Assembly: GCF_028618695.1 (NCBI RefSeq)
Contig: NZ_JAQIVI010000022.1
Coordinates: forward strand, 1-64,000
Direction: 5' to 3'
Source: Natrinema soli
GTDB lineage: Archaea > Halobacteriota > Halobacteria > Halobacteriales > Natrialbaceae
Length of the DNA: 64,000 nucleotides
The position numbers and the translations under genes are program-made. Under the pieces are notes generated by a model, which worked only from the letters and a program-made list of their open reading frames with translations, did not search any database and was not told where the DNA came from. Positions within the stretch are counted from its first letter, which is position 1, and each line of letters starts with the position of its first letter. Below, piece by piece: positions 8,637 through 16,735 of this stretch.

Positions 8637-9401
8637 TCAGTTCATCGCGAACAGTTCGTTCTCCTCGCCACGAAGCTGTCTGGCGTCGTTCTCACTGATC
8701 GAGTCGGTACCGACGCGTCGGCGCGTTTCGTCCCACTCGTCGAGTGCAGGAGCGTCCCAGTCGACGCCCTCGAGCGAGACGTCCGTGTCCGCGAACAGGT
8801 CGCGGTAGTGCTGGATGTACGACTCGCGGATTTCGGCGATCGGCCGATCCGTGAAGCCGGCATCGAACAGCGGATCCGCATCCTCGTCGTACGCCACTGG
8901 ACCGATGAGCGCGAGCGCCTGGGGCAACGTCTGTTCGAGGGTCTGCTGGATCGTTTCGGGATCCTCCTCGGCGAGGGTCTCGAGCCGAGCGTCGTGATAC
9001 TCGAGGTGGAAGTACTCGTCTTCGCCCATCTTGGTAATCAGCCCGTCCATATCGTCCCGGTCGATCGCATCGAGCAGATACCACGCTGCGCGATCCGCAG
9101 GGGCGACCGAGGCGATGTACGACGGCCACTCGCCGTCGAGACGATCGAGACACGCGGCGTTGGCGAACTCGTCCAGTTCTCGTGCGCCGTTGAGCCAGTC
9201 GGCGTCTCGACCCTGCGCTTCCAGTTCGCGCATGAGCTGGCGTACGTGGCCGATCTCCTCCTGTGCGGCGCTCGCACCGCCGATATCGTCCTCGAGCGAC
9301 GGGCCCGAGAGACTCCACTCAGCGTACCGGTGGCCGAGTATGAGCTTCGTATCGGTGATCGCCTGCACGTAGTCGACCGCGGGCTCGGGCCACTCACTCA
9401 C
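8637..9401 (-). CDS. paaC: Phenylacetyl-CoA epoxidase structural subunit PaaC
   Basis: A 254-residue ferritin-like protein. PaaC is the non-catalytic partner of PaaA in the multicomponent oxygenase that epoxidises phenylacetyl-CoA. Family features are DTKLILGHRYAEWSLSGPSLEDDI at the N-terminus, AAQEEIGHVRQLM, and KMGEDEYFHLEYHDARLE. The GTG at 9401 (VSEWPEPAV) is preferred: a GAGGTGG sequence lies just upstream and it overlaps paaB by 8 bases. An ATG at 9434 would add 11 basic residues that merely read through the paaB end. It is embedded in the order paaA-paaD-paaB-paaC. Confidence 0.92.
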   Translation of the reverse strand: MSEWPEPAVDYVQAITDTKLILGHRYAEWSLSGPSLEDDIGGASAAQEEIGHVRQLMRELEAQGRDADWLNGARELDEFANAACLDRLDGEWPSYIASVAPADRAAWYLLDAIDRDDMDGLITKMGEDEYFHLEYHDARLETLAEEDPETIQQTLEQTLPQALALIGPVAYDEDADPLFDAGFTDRPIAEIRESYIQHYRDLFADTDVSLEGVDWDAPALDEWDETRRRVGTDSISENDARQLRGEENELFAMN

Positions 9402-9606
9402 TGGTCGCCACCTCGAGTTGCGGTTTGGAGCCACCGGTCACTTCCAGGACGTTCTCTTCGTTGACGACGATGAGTCGGTCCCAATCTTCCTCGTCGAACG
9501 TGTTGTGTGCGTACATCTTCGCTAATCTATCCGACTTCGCAGTGACAGTACCGATATGGATAGTATCGTCACCTTGGTTGACTCGTGCGAATACTTCGTA
9601 TTTCAT
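9394..9606 (-). CDS. paaB: Phenylacetyl-CoA epoxidase subunit PaaB
   Basis: A 70-residue protein beginning MKYEVFARVNQGDDTIHIGTV. PaaB is a small beta-rich subunit that bridges the PaaAC complexes and is needed for activity. The KYEVF...G-x-IHIGTV-A-x-D---A---A---F pattern is characteristic. Compared with bacterial PaaB (about 95 residues) it is short, ending soon after NVLEVTGGSKPQLEVATSE. It begins 5 bases after paaD ends and overlaps the chosen paaC start by 8 bases. Confidence 0.9.
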   Translation of the reverse strand: MKYEVFARVNQGDDTIHIGTVTAKSDRLAKMYAHNTFDEEDWDRLIVVNEENVLEVTGGSKPQLEVATSE

Positions 9607-9611
9607 GGTGG

Positions 9612-10007
9612 TTAGAGACTAATTCCGGACTCGTTCATCTTCTCTCGGACCTCCTGGGTGAGAAAGTCTTTGGACCAGACGGGGTCCCAGACGACATCGA
9701 CCTCAACCTCGTCGACGCCCTCGGTCACTGCCAGACAGCTTTCGATATCGTTGTGGATCATGTCGTAGGCCGGACAGCCCATACACGGGAACGACATCTC
9801 GACGGTGACGTGACCGTCGTCTGCGTCGACGCCGTAAATCATGGCCATCTCAACGAGGCTGACCGGGATGTGGGGGTCGGGAATCTCGTCGAGGATGTCC
9901 CACAGTTCCTGTTCGAACGGCGATGCATCGGCCCGTCGTTGCTCGACGAACTCGCTACTCAGGGATGCATCCGTCGATCCGTTGGTCTCCGAGCGTGCAC
10001 TCGACAT
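9612..10007 (-). CDS. paaD: PaaD-type MIP18/DUF59 protein (without zinc ribbon)
   Basis: A 131-residue protein with the DUF59 signature: ELWDILDEIPDPHIPVSLVEMAMIYGV, then MSFPCMGCPAYDMI and VDVVWDPVWSKDFLT. Proteins of this family take part in Fe-S or metal-centre assembly; in phenylacetate operons PaaD is thought to mature the oxygenase. The two cysteines of CMGC (about residues 75-78) are the conserved ones. The C-terminal zinc ribbon of bacterial PaaD is missing and sits in its own gene at 8455-8631. One base separates it from paaA. Confidence 0.9.
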   Translation of the reverse strand: MSSARSETNGSTDASLSSEFVEQRRADASPFEQELWDILDEIPDPHIPVSLVEMAMIYGVDADDGHVTVEMSFPCMGCPAYDMIHNDIESCLAVTEGVDEVEVDVVWDPVWSKDFLTQEVREKMNESGISL

Positions 10008-10008
10008 G

Positions 10009-10929
10009 TTAGACCTCGACGTCGACTGTTCCGGACTGGATCATGTTGACGTACTTCTCGTTCGCCGGGCCCCGGGACCGCCATCGGTCCATGACGTCCG
10101 ACCACGAGATCGATTCGTCGAACCGCCACTCCTTGTTGTCCGCATCGAACGCGACGGGCAGGTCGTACTCGAGGACGTACTCGTCTTGCTCCTCGTCGTA
10201 GTGGGCGGGTACGTCGAGGTCGAGCTCGTTCATGAGCGGGAGCGTCCGCGAGAGCCAGTCCTGGCGAAGTTCGTCGTTGGACTTGCCCTTGATTCGATAC
10301 TCGAGCTGGTCGTCGTGTTTCTTCTTGTCGTCGGGCATCCCGAACCACTCGACACCCATCGGGAACATCCAATCGACCGCTTCCTGCAGCTGTGCTCTCG
10401 TTTTCTCGCTGTTGTTCGCGAGCCGGCGCATCCACGTCTCCCCGTGACGGAGGTGGAACTGCTCTTCCTTGCTCACTTTCGTGAGCGCTCGCTTCCAGGG
10501 CGCGTACGAAGTGTTCTCGTGAATGTCGCTGAGGAGAACGATACCCGCTCGGTCGAACATTCCGTGAGCCGACACCAGTTCGGCGAAGTTCTCGAGGTGC
10601 TGATCGAAGCCGTAGGTGTTCCGGAACTCGTGGGGTTCGCGCTCGTAGATCAGTTCCTTCCGGTCCTCGCCCAGATCCTCGAGTAGGCGGTAGGCGATGT
10701 GACCGTGGCCGAGTTCGTCCTGAATGACGCTGATACACGACGCGCGTGCGTCGAGCGACGGGGCGTTGAGCGACTGATCGTAGTACGCCGGGGCACTCAT
10801 CAGCTCCGTGTCACCCGAGACAACCAGAATCTGTTTGAGGGCCTTCTTGTAGCCGTCGGTCATCTCTTCGGTCAATTCGATCATCTTCCCGTTCTGCAGG
10901 TCTTCTTTAAATTGCTTCTCTGTGGGCAT
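10009..10929 (-). CDS. paaA: Phenylacetyl-CoA epoxidase catalytic subunit PaaA
   Basis: A 306-residue diiron subunit that carries out the epoxidation of the CoA-activated aromatic ring. Candidate iron ligands are E42 (GDTELM), E72 and H75 (QDELGHGH), and E156 and H159 (KEEQFHLRHG), matching the spacing in characterised PaaA. NTYGFDQHLENFAELV and MPMGVEWFGMPDD-like segments (here FPMGVEWFGMPDD) are also typical. I start at MPTEKQF (10929); the open frame extends 10 codons upstream without family-like sequence. It is the first gene of the operon with a TATA-like box about 40 bases upstream. The true substrate may be phenylacetyl-CoA or another aryl-CoA. Confidence 0.93.
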   Translation of the reverse strand: MPTEKQFKEDLQNGKMIELTEEMTDGYKKALKQILVVSGDTELMSAPAYYDQSLNAPSLDARASCISVIQDELGHGHIAYRLLEDLGEDRKELIYEREPHEFRNTYGFDQHLENFAELVSAHGMFDRAGIVLLSDIHENTSYAPWKRALTKVSKEEQFHLRHGETWMRRLANNSEKTRAQLQEAVDWMFPMGVEWFGMPDDKKKHDDQLEYRIKGKSNDELRQDWLSRTLPLMNELDLDVPAHYDEEQDEYVLEYDLPVAFDADNKEWRFDESISWSDVMDRWRSRGPANEKYVNMIQSGTVDVEV

Positions 10930-11309
10930 AGCTCTGATCTTCCAGTAGGTCCTTTCCACTCCAAGGTTATAATTGTTTTCTGTATACGCTTCGTGTATTT
11001 ACCGCCCGGGTTACCGATGCTCATCTCCGAAAACGGAGCGGTATTCCTGCCAGATACGTCTCGTCGGAGTATTCCCAGCTGAACAGTCCTGTTTCCCGCC
11101 CCGATGGAGCATCGATAGAGCGTCAGTTCACGATGTTGTCCGACGATCTCTCCCGCCTCGGGATGCGAACGTCTGAGTCATGGCGTGCGTGACGTATGTT
11201 ATCTCCTCGCTCGCACGGCCGAACTATCGGCGCTATCCCGGCCAAGCTGTCAGCAGAACGACTCGACTTACCGGTGCATTTTTTGGTAATCCAACTCTGA
11301 TGGTACTGT
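10930..11309. other. Divergent intergenic region between paaA and the GNAT/ferredoxin pair
   Basis: This 380-base gap holds the paaA promoter (a CAATTATAAC box at 10966-10975 on the minus strand, 37-46 bases before the paaA start) and, presumably, the promoter of the plus-strand acetyltransferase/ferredoxin pair. I see no gene, repeat or strong palindrome in it. Confidence 0.5.
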
Positions 11310-11807
11310 ATGACGTACGAGATACGAGAGGCGACCCTCGATGACGGTGACGAACTGCTGGAACTGTGGCACGGATTTACGGATCACCTCTCGAAACACG
11401 ACGATCGGTACGAACACAAGGAGAGCGCCGACGATCGCTGGCTGCAATACTTCGAAAATCAGCTTATCGACTCGAAATACGGGACCGTGATCGTCGCCGA
11501 AGATGAGGCGTCCGACGAACTCGTGGGCGTTCTCGAGGCGCGTATCATGGGCAACCATCCGATCTTCCGACTTCAGGATCACGGCTACATCAACGGTCAC
11601 TTCGTCGCGGAAGAGCACCGAGGCAACGGCGTCGGCAGTGCGTTGCTGGACGAAGTCCATAACTGGTTCACCGAATCATCGAAGGACATCGACTTCTACC
11701 GCGTCGATGTGATCCACGGCGACGAGTACTCCGAAACGTTCTACGAGACGAACGACTTTGAACCGGTCGAACACGTGTTCGAACGGTCCACCGACCAGGA
11801 GCAGTGA
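11310..11807 (+). CDS. GNAT family N-acetyltransferase
   Basis: A 165-residue single-domain acetyltransferase. The acetyl-CoA binding site is visible as NGHFVAEEHRGNGVGSALLDEV (about residues 92-113; the RGNGVG loop binds the pyrophosphate). The N-terminal YEIREATLDDGDELLELW is also typical. It would acetylate an amine or protein with acetyl-CoA. It ends 3 bases before the ferredoxin start, so the two are likely cotranscribed and diverge from the paa operon. Why an acetyltransferase should be paired with a ferredoxin here is not clear; the substrate cannot be predicted. Confidence 0.85.
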   Translation: MTYEIREATLDDGDELLELWHGFTDHLSKHDDRYEHKESADDRWLQYFENQLIDSKYGTVIVAEDEASDELVGVLEARIMGNHPIFRLQDHGYINGHFVAEEHRGNGVGSALLDEVHNWFTESSKDIDFYRVDVIHGDEYSETFYETNDFEPVEHVFERSTDQEQ

Positions 11808-11810
11808 GCG

Positions 11811-12095
11811 ATGGTCGAAAGTTACACCGTCGAGTTTGTCGACGAGGGACGGGAGATCGAAGTGCCGGCCAACAAACCGATTCTCGAGGCCGCAGAAGAA
11901 GCGGGCCTGACCCCGCCCTATCAGTGTCGAATGGGCGTCTGCGGGGTCTGCTGTGCCATGATCGTCGAGGACGGCGAAGTCGATCAGACGGAAGGGATGT
12001 TCCTCTCCGACAACGAGAAGGAGGAGGGATATGTCCTGAACTGTATCGCGAAGCCGCGGTCGGATCTTCGCATCCGAACGGACGAAAGCCCCTGA
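11811..12095 (+). CDS. Plant-type 2Fe-2S ferredoxin, candidate electron donor to the Paa oxygenase
   Basis: A 94-residue protein with the cluster ligands C39, C44, C47 and C78 in the patterns C-x4-C-x2-C and LNC (with an extra C48). Plant-type ferredoxins transfer electrons to oxygenases. In bacteria PaaE is a ferredoxin fused to a FAD/NAD reductase; this operon lacks such a fusion, and this lone ferredoxin resembles only the PaaE C-terminal domain. Adjacent divergence from paaA makes it the best donor candidate in the window, and a reductase would have to be encoded elsewhere. That role is inference. Confidence 0.88.
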   Translation: MVESYTVEFVDEGREIEVPANKPILEAAEEAGLTPPYQCRMGVCGVCCAMIVEDGEVDQTEGMFLSDNEKEEGYVLNCIAKPRSDLRIRTDESP

Positions 12096-12255
12096 GCTAG
12101 CGCGATCCGGATACAACTCGTTTTCCGCTCACCGATACGGTCCGATCACTCAGTCGTCGTGGAATTACTGGACTCGATCGCGAAGACGCGGCCAGCCTGC
12201 GCTCGAGCGTGGGATCTCTTTCAGCGATGTCCCACTGGAAGGGGCACTGTGAAGG

Positions 12256-12275
12256 CGATCACGAAATCGTGATCG
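12256..12275. repeat. Perfect inverted repeat, 9-base arms
   Basis: CGATCACGA and TCGTGATCG are separated by two bases, giving a perfect 20-base palindromic site in the gap after the ferredoxin gene. It could be an operator or the stem of a transcript hairpin. No T-tract follows, so a simple terminator is not obvious. Confidence 0.6.
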
Positions 12276-12360
12276 TCGCCGTCAATGACGGGTATGTCCG
12301 AGCGACATCTCTCGGAAGAGGACTAGGTGACAACATATCGCCGGTTCGTTCACACAGCAT

Positions 12361-12379
12361 GTATACGTTAAACGTATAC
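12361..12379. repeat. Perfect inverted repeat GTATACGTT-A-AACGTATAC
   Basis: A 19-base palindrome with 9-base arms around a single A, about 85 bases downstream of the previous one. The length and A/T-rich symmetry look like a binding site for a dimeric regulator, but the site lies between two converging genes and no adjacent promoter is evident. Confidence 0.6.
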
Positions 12380-12847
12380 TCCGCCTAGCTCACTCACAAC
12401 ATCGAATTACAATCGTGTCGATGTAATTGTGGGTGCGACAGGTCTCCGCTCTCTCCTCGCCGTAATCGCTCCGGTCAGCCCGTATGGGTTACATCCCTAT
12501 GTTTGTAACTCCTAATGAGTCCGTTCCGCATCACTGCAGCAGGTTACGAACGAGATCCGTGATTCGTTCGGTACGTGACCTGTGCGCCCACGGTGGAGAG
12601 AGAAGGAGCCGATAGAGCAGTATACACTCCCCGTAAACGTCCCAGGTATACGACTCATGATAACACATGTCATTCCCTATAACTCACGCCGAGCACAACA
12701 GTTTGGACTGGCGGTTTGGCAGAATCACTGCTCCCATGCGAAACAACGGTCAACCGACACGGATCGGGCACGAGTCGGCCACGGAGGCTCCCACCGAAAC
12801 GATTGCGAACGATCGACGCAAAGCGACTCTTTTGACAGGCGCTCCTA

Positions 12848-14479
12848 TCAGTGCTCCTGCTCTCGCAGTTCCGTCCGGCGGATCTTCCCGGTCTCCGTTC
12901 GAGGGAGGTTCTCCGAGAACTCGACCTCTCGTGGGTACTTGTACGGTGCAAGCGTGTTCTTCACGTGATTTTGCAGTTCAGTAACGAGTTCATCGCTGGC
13001 CGAGGCATCGTCTCGGAGGACGACAAACGCCTTCACGACTTCCCCGCGCTGGTCGTCCGGACTGCCAACGACGGCGACCTCGGAGACCGATTCGTGTTCT
13101 TCGATGACCGCCTCGACCTCGGGGCCGGGAATGTTGTAGCCGCTCGAGATGATGAGGTCGTCGCTCCGGGACTTGTATTCCAGCCGTCCGTCCTCGCGCT
13201 GAACGAAGATATCGCCGGGGATCGACCAGCCGTCTTCGTTTACCTCGATTTGCTTTTCCGGCCGGTCCCAGTACGCGATTCCGGTCGGACCGCGAACGGC
13301 GAGGAGTCCCGGTTCACCCCGCTCGAGGTCCTCACCGGTGTCCGGATCGATGATCTTGCACTCGTATCCGGGGACCGGGAAGCCGGTGGCACTCGGATCG
13401 ATCTCCTCGTCGTGACGGTGACTGATGAAGATGTGGAGCATCTCCGTCGTTCCGATCCCGTCGAGCAGGTCGATGCCGTATTCGGATTTGAAGTTCTCGA
13501 ACGTCGTGGGCGTCAACGGCTCACCCGCGCTGAGTCCGAGCCGAAGCGACGAGACGTCGTACTCCTCGGGCCCGTCCGGATGTCGAGAGAGGATCTGGTT
13601 GAATCCCGTCGGGATTGAACAGAGGACCGAAACTCCGTGGGTATCGACCGCTTCGAGCAGGTCCGCGGGTTCGGCGTCCTCGACGAGGCTCGTACTCGCG
13701 CCGAATCGGAGCGGGAACGTCACGAGGTCACCGTATCCGTACGCGAAGGGAAGCGGCGGATTGCCGCCGAACACGTCGTCTTCGGTCGGCTCGAGGCAGT
13801 ACCGGGCGTACGAGTCGGCCGTCGCCAGTACGTTCCGGTGGGTGTGAATTGCCCCTTTCGGTCGACCCGTCGTCCCGCTCGTATACAGCATTAACGCGAG
13901 ATCGTCGCGAGCGGTCTCGGACGCCTCGAGTTCGTCGCTGGCATCGTCGAGCAGTTCGTCGTAGCTGTGATAGCTGTGATCGATCCCGTTGCGTTCGGCG
14001 ACGACGATATCGTCGACGGTCTCCAAGTCAGGTAATGCGTTCTCGACTTCGTCGAGGAGATCGTCGTAGACGATGACGGCCGACGCTTCGGCGTTGTTGA
14101 TGATGTACTCGAGTTCCTTCGCTCGCAGTAGCTTCATCGATGGGAGGGCGACGCCACCGATCTTCTGGACTGCGAGACACGAAACGATCGCCTCCGGCCG
14201 GTTGGGGAATCGAACGACGACCCGATCGCCGGCTCCGACGCCCAGATCGTGAAGCGCGTTCCCCATTCTGTTCACTTGCTCCTGTAACTCCTCGTAGGTT
14301 AGCGTCCAGTCCTCGAAGTAGATCGCGACGTTGTCGCCGCGCCCCTCGCGGACGTGCCGGTCGACCAGTTCGTCGACGACGTTGAGCTGTTCCGGATAGT
14401 GGACCTCCGGAAGCGCGTGGATGTAATCCGGAGCGTTCGAATCGTCTGGCAGATATCCCTCTGTGATACTGTCCTGCAT
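12848..14479 (-). CDS. Acyl-CoA synthetase of the benzoate/2-aminobenzoate-CoA ligase type
   Basis: A 543-residue AMP-forming ligase. The phosphate-binding loop LMLYTSGTTGRPKGAIHTHR (about residues 198-217), the GGNPPLPFAYGYGDLVTFPL stretch, DGIGTTEM and the C-terminal catalytic lysine motif RTETGKIRRTELR are all present. The PPLPFAYGYG segment points to aryl-acid ligases of the benzoate/aminobenzoate group rather than classic phenylacetate-CoA ligase (PaaK). It would activate an aromatic carboxylate to the CoA thioester that the Paa-type oxygenase could attack. It is preceded by a small winged-helix gene read the same way. The subfamily call is from pattern memory. Confidence 0.87.
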   Translation of the reverse strand: MQDSITEGYLPDDSNAPDYIHALPEVHYPEQLNVVDELVDRHVREGRGDNVAIYFEDWTLTYEELQEQVNRMGNALHDLGVGAGDRVVVRFPNRPEAIVSCLAVQKIGGVALPSMKLLRAKELEYIINNAEASAVIVYDDLLDEVENALPDLETVDDIVVAERNGIDHSYHSYDELLDDASDELEASETARDDLALMLYTSGTTGRPKGAIHTHRNVLATADSYARYCLEPTEDDVFGGNPPLPFAYGYGDLVTFPLRFGASTSLVEDAEPADLLEAVDTHGVSVLCSIPTGFNQILSRHPDGPEEYDVSSLRLGLSAGEPLTPTTFENFKSEYGIDLLDGIGTTEMLHIFISHRHDEEIDPSATGFPVPGYECKIIDPDTGEDLERGEPGLLAVRGPTGIAYWDRPEKQIEVNEDGWSIPGDIFVQREDGRLEYKSRSDDLIISSGYNIPGPEVEAVIEEHESVSEVAVVGSPDDQRGEVVKAFVVLRDDASASDELVTELQNHVKNTLAPYKYPREVEFSENLPRTETGKIRRTELREQEH

Positions 14480-14595
14480 ATGGCTAATCCATCATAGCTT
14501 TAAATTATATACCTATCGGTTCCTTCTGCCCGTATAGTGATAGAATCAATCACATATAATGGGCGGGACCGATCGATCGACGACTCGCGAGCGTC

Positions 14596-14934
14596 TTAGT
14601 CCTCTTGGGCTTCGAAGAGTTCGTCGGATAGCTGACGGATGGCGTCGACGATATCAGTCCCCTCGGCGAGAACGTACGTCTTCGTCTCCTCGAGGTCGTC
14701 CGTTTCAGTGATGACGCCGACCGACGCGAGCTCGTCAGCGTGGGTTTCGACGGGCGATTCCTCGAGGCCGGTGATACGCGCGAGTTCGTTCACGGTGAAA
14801 TGAGTCGTCGGGTCCGACGGTTCGGCAAGCAGTGCACTGATGAGTAGCGTCTTCGGGTGCGATCCGAAGACGTCCGTCAGGGGGACGTCCATCGCGAACG
14901 CTTCGGGGTCGTCCGGCTCGTTTCGATCAGCCAT
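14596..14934 (-). CDS. Small winged-helix transcriptional regulator
   Basis: A 112-residue acidic protein. After a 20-residue acidic leader, DVFGSHPKTLLISALLAEP and FTVNELARITGLEESPVETHADELASVGVIT form the helices and recognition helix of an archaeal winged-helix domain, followed by a short beta wing and a helix LSDELFEAQ. It lies between the CoA ligase (downstream, same strand) and the CoA transferase genes, so it may control these. A similar haloarchaeal regulator type appears often next to catabolic genes. The DNA-binding fold is likely; the target is unknown. Confidence 0.75.
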   Translation of the reverse strand: MADRNEPDDPEAFAMDVPLTDVFGSHPKTLLISALLAEPSDPTTHFTVNELARITGLEESPVETHADELASVGVITETDDLEETKTYVLAEGTDIVDAIRQLSDELFEAQED

Positions 14935-14987
14935 GTGTCATTCAATGAGTGAATCGAACTTAATCAGTCGGGTTGCGAGGTGCCGGG

Positions 14988-15761
14988 TTACGTCCAGAAC
15001 CCGTCCGGATCGAACGTCCGAACCAGCTCCAGTTCCTCGTCAGTCGGCTCGGCCGTCGTCTCCACGGCACCCTCGCCGATGTCATCGGCCGTCTGTACTT
15101 CCCACGGGAAGGCCGCGAGCACGTCCGCCGTATCGGTACCGGGGTGGACGCTACGGAGATAGAGCTCGCCGCGCTCGTCGAAGCCGAACGTCGCTTTGGA
15201 AGTGACGAGCGCGCTCGGTCCGCCGCCGGGTGCGGGATGATCGTCGCGGCCGTTGCCGTCGGTGGCGTATCCGGGGCTCGTCACGTAGTTCACTTCTTCG
15301 GCGAACCGACGCGGTTCGTGTGGCATGAGCAGGACGGTCCGCTCGGCCATGCACGCGATATCGCACGCACCGCCGCTCCCCGGCAGGCGGATCTCTCGAT
15401 CACCGGCCGTTACCTCGGTCGTATTCAGGTTCCCGTACCGGTCGATTTCGGCCCCCCCGAGGAAGCCGACATCGATGTCACCGCGCTGGAGACGGGACAT
15501 GATATCGATCATTCCGGTCGTCGCGACGGCGCGATTTAGGTTTGGGAGATCGCACATCGTGTGAATGAACCCGTCGGCGGGCGAATCCCGCACGACGCCG
15601 CTCTCGTAGACCGCCATCGCCTCCGGCGCATGGGTGCTGACCGCGACCTGAAACGCGATCAGCGGGAGACGCATTCCGACGAACGCGGTATCGCCGTCGT
15701 CGATCTCGCGCGCAGCGGTCGTGACCATCAGTTCGCGGGCCGTGTATCGCTCACTGGCCAT
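14988..15761 (-). CDS. CoA transferase family I, subunit B (glutaconate CoA-transferase-like)
   Basis: A 257-residue protein. E53 in the YESG motif corresponds to the catalytic glutamate of family I CoA transferases, which forms the enzyme-CoA thioester. Other features are MSRLQRGDIDVGFLGGAEID and RLPGSGGACDIACMAERTV. I start at MASERYTAREL (15761), overlapping subunit A by 11 bases; the frame stays open far upstream but that part lies inside subunit A in another phase. The pair would move CoA between an acyl-CoA and a free acid. Location beside an organic-acid importer suggests it activates the imported acid. The substrate is unknown. Confidence 0.88.
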   Translation of the reverse strand: MASERYTARELMVTTAAREIDDGDTAFVGMRLPLIAFQVAVSTHAPEAMAVYESGVVRDSPADGFIHTMCDLPNLNRAVATTGMIDIMSRLQRGDIDVGFLGGAEIDRYGNLNTTEVTAGDREIRLPGSGGACDIACMAERTVLLMPHEPRRFAEEVNYVTSPGYATDGNGRDDHPAPGGGPSALVTSKATFGFDERGELYLRSVHPGTDTADVLAAFPWEVQTADDIGEGAVETTAEPTDEELELVRTFDPDGFWT

Positions 15762-16644
15762 AGTTGACCTCCGCGGCGACGGTCGGCTCGGTGATCTCGA
15801 GATCCGATTCGACGAGCGTCGCGTACTCGTCGCGGTCGGCGACGCCGTCCACCCACTCGCTGGCCCACTCGTCGAAATCATCCTGTGTCTCCGTTCGACG
15901 GCTATACCGTAGGTAATACTCGTTGTCCCGATTGTAGTGGCCGGCCACCGGTGACGGATGCGCGCCGAACGGACACTCAACGATGCTGGTGACCTGGTCT
16001 CGAGTGATCGCGACCCTGCTCGGATCGCTCTTGAGTACGTCCGGTTCGACGATTTCCTCCGCGGTAACGAGAACGTTTTCGGCCGCGCCGACCGCGGGCT
16101 CAACGATTCCGGTGTTCCCCCACAGGTGGACGTCACCGTGTGGACTCGCCCGCTGGGCGTGGACGATCGTCCAGTCGGGCTCGATAGCCGGAACGAGCGC
16201 GATCCGGTCTCCGTCGAACGGATCGGTCGTCTCCACGAACAGATCGCTCTGCTCGAAGATATCGCTGCCGAGGAGGGACCGCGTCGGGAGGTACGGGACG
16301 CCCATCGCGCCGGCCTGTAGCGCGAGTGCGATACTGAAGTTGGAGTGATTCTCGACGCTGATCTCCCCGCTCTCGACGGCTTCCCGAAACCGGTATCCGG
16401 TCCCGGCGCTGACGTTTCCGACCCACGCGGCACGTATTTCGGAGATCGCGCCGCCGCCGATCAGTTGATCGAAGAGGAGGTCGCTAATCGGACCGATCAT
16501 CGTCAGGTCGTCGATCCCCTGCCGGAGCAGTTCGTGTCCCGCTGCGAACGGGATCGAGTGTTCCAGCGCGAGGCCAGCGGCGATCGAGCTTCCGGCGTCG
16601 ATACGAGAGACTGCAACGTCAAGCGGTTCCGTGCTTACACCCAT
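15751..16644 (-). CDS. CoA transferase family I, subunit A (glutaconate CoA-transferase-like)
   Basis: A 297-residue protein partnered with the following subunit B gene. GVSTEPLDVAVSRIDAGSSIAAGLALEHSIPFAAGHELLRQG and IGPISDLLFDQLIGGGAISEI are family patterns of the CoA-binding subunit, and the segment LPTRSLLGSDIFEQSD also fits. The start at 16644 (MGVSTEPLD) is supported by a TATA box 22-32 bases upstream, which would give a leaderless message; an in-frame ATG 8 codons earlier would lie within that promoter. It diverges from the ABC importer gene set at 16758. Confidence 0.88.
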   Translation of the reverse strand: MGVSTEPLDVAVSRIDAGSSIAAGLALEHSIPFAAGHELLRQGIDDLTMIGPISDLLFDQLIGGGAISEIRAAWVGNVSAGTGYRFREAVESGEISVENHSNFSIALALQAGAMGVPYLPTRSLLGSDIFEQSDLFVETTDPFDGDRIALVPAIEPDWTIVHAQRASPHGDVHLWGNTGIVEPAVGAAENVLVTAEEIVEPDVLKSDPSRVAITRDQVTSIVECPFGAHPSPVAGHYNRDNEYYLRYSRRTETQDDFDEWASEWVDGVADRDEYATLVESDLEITEPTVAAEVNYGQ

Positions 16645-16665
16645 ACAGCCCCGAATCGTGAGGGG

Positions 16666-16676
16666 CATATATAAAA
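16666..16676 (-). promoter_or_regulatory. TATA box of the CoA transferase operon
   Basis: On the minus strand it reads TTTTATATATG, centred 27 bases before the ATG at 16644, the classic archaeal TATA-to-start distance for a leaderless transcript. Confidence 0.6.
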
Positions 16677-16725
16677 CCTAGTTCCGTCAGGACACGAATC
16701 CACCGTCCACGGCATATGACCGGAA

Positions 16726-16735
16726 TTTATATATA
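16726..16735 (+). promoter_or_regulatory. TATA box of the first branched-chain-type ABC importer operon
   Basis: TTTATATATA is centred about 27 bases before the ATG at 16758. With the divergent box at 16666-16676 it makes a compact bidirectional promoter, so importer and CoA transferase may be controlled together. Confidence 0.6.

Larger units (their letters stand above)
12096..12847. other. 752-base convergent intergenic region without a recognisable gene
   Basis: This stretch lies between the 3' ends of the ferredoxin gene and the CoA ligase gene. It is less GC-rich than its surroundings. I find no protein-coding frame that looks real. It holds two perfect palindromes listed separately and a weaker inverted repeat around 12403-12432 (AATTAC...GTAATT). 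It may be a decayed gene, a terminator region or a site bound by a regulator. Confidence 0.5.

Noticed and set aside
12582..12968. Plus-strand frame in the gap before the CoA ligase
   Set aside because: Its composition is unlike neighbouring genes, and it overlaps the 3' end of the ligase; no motif.
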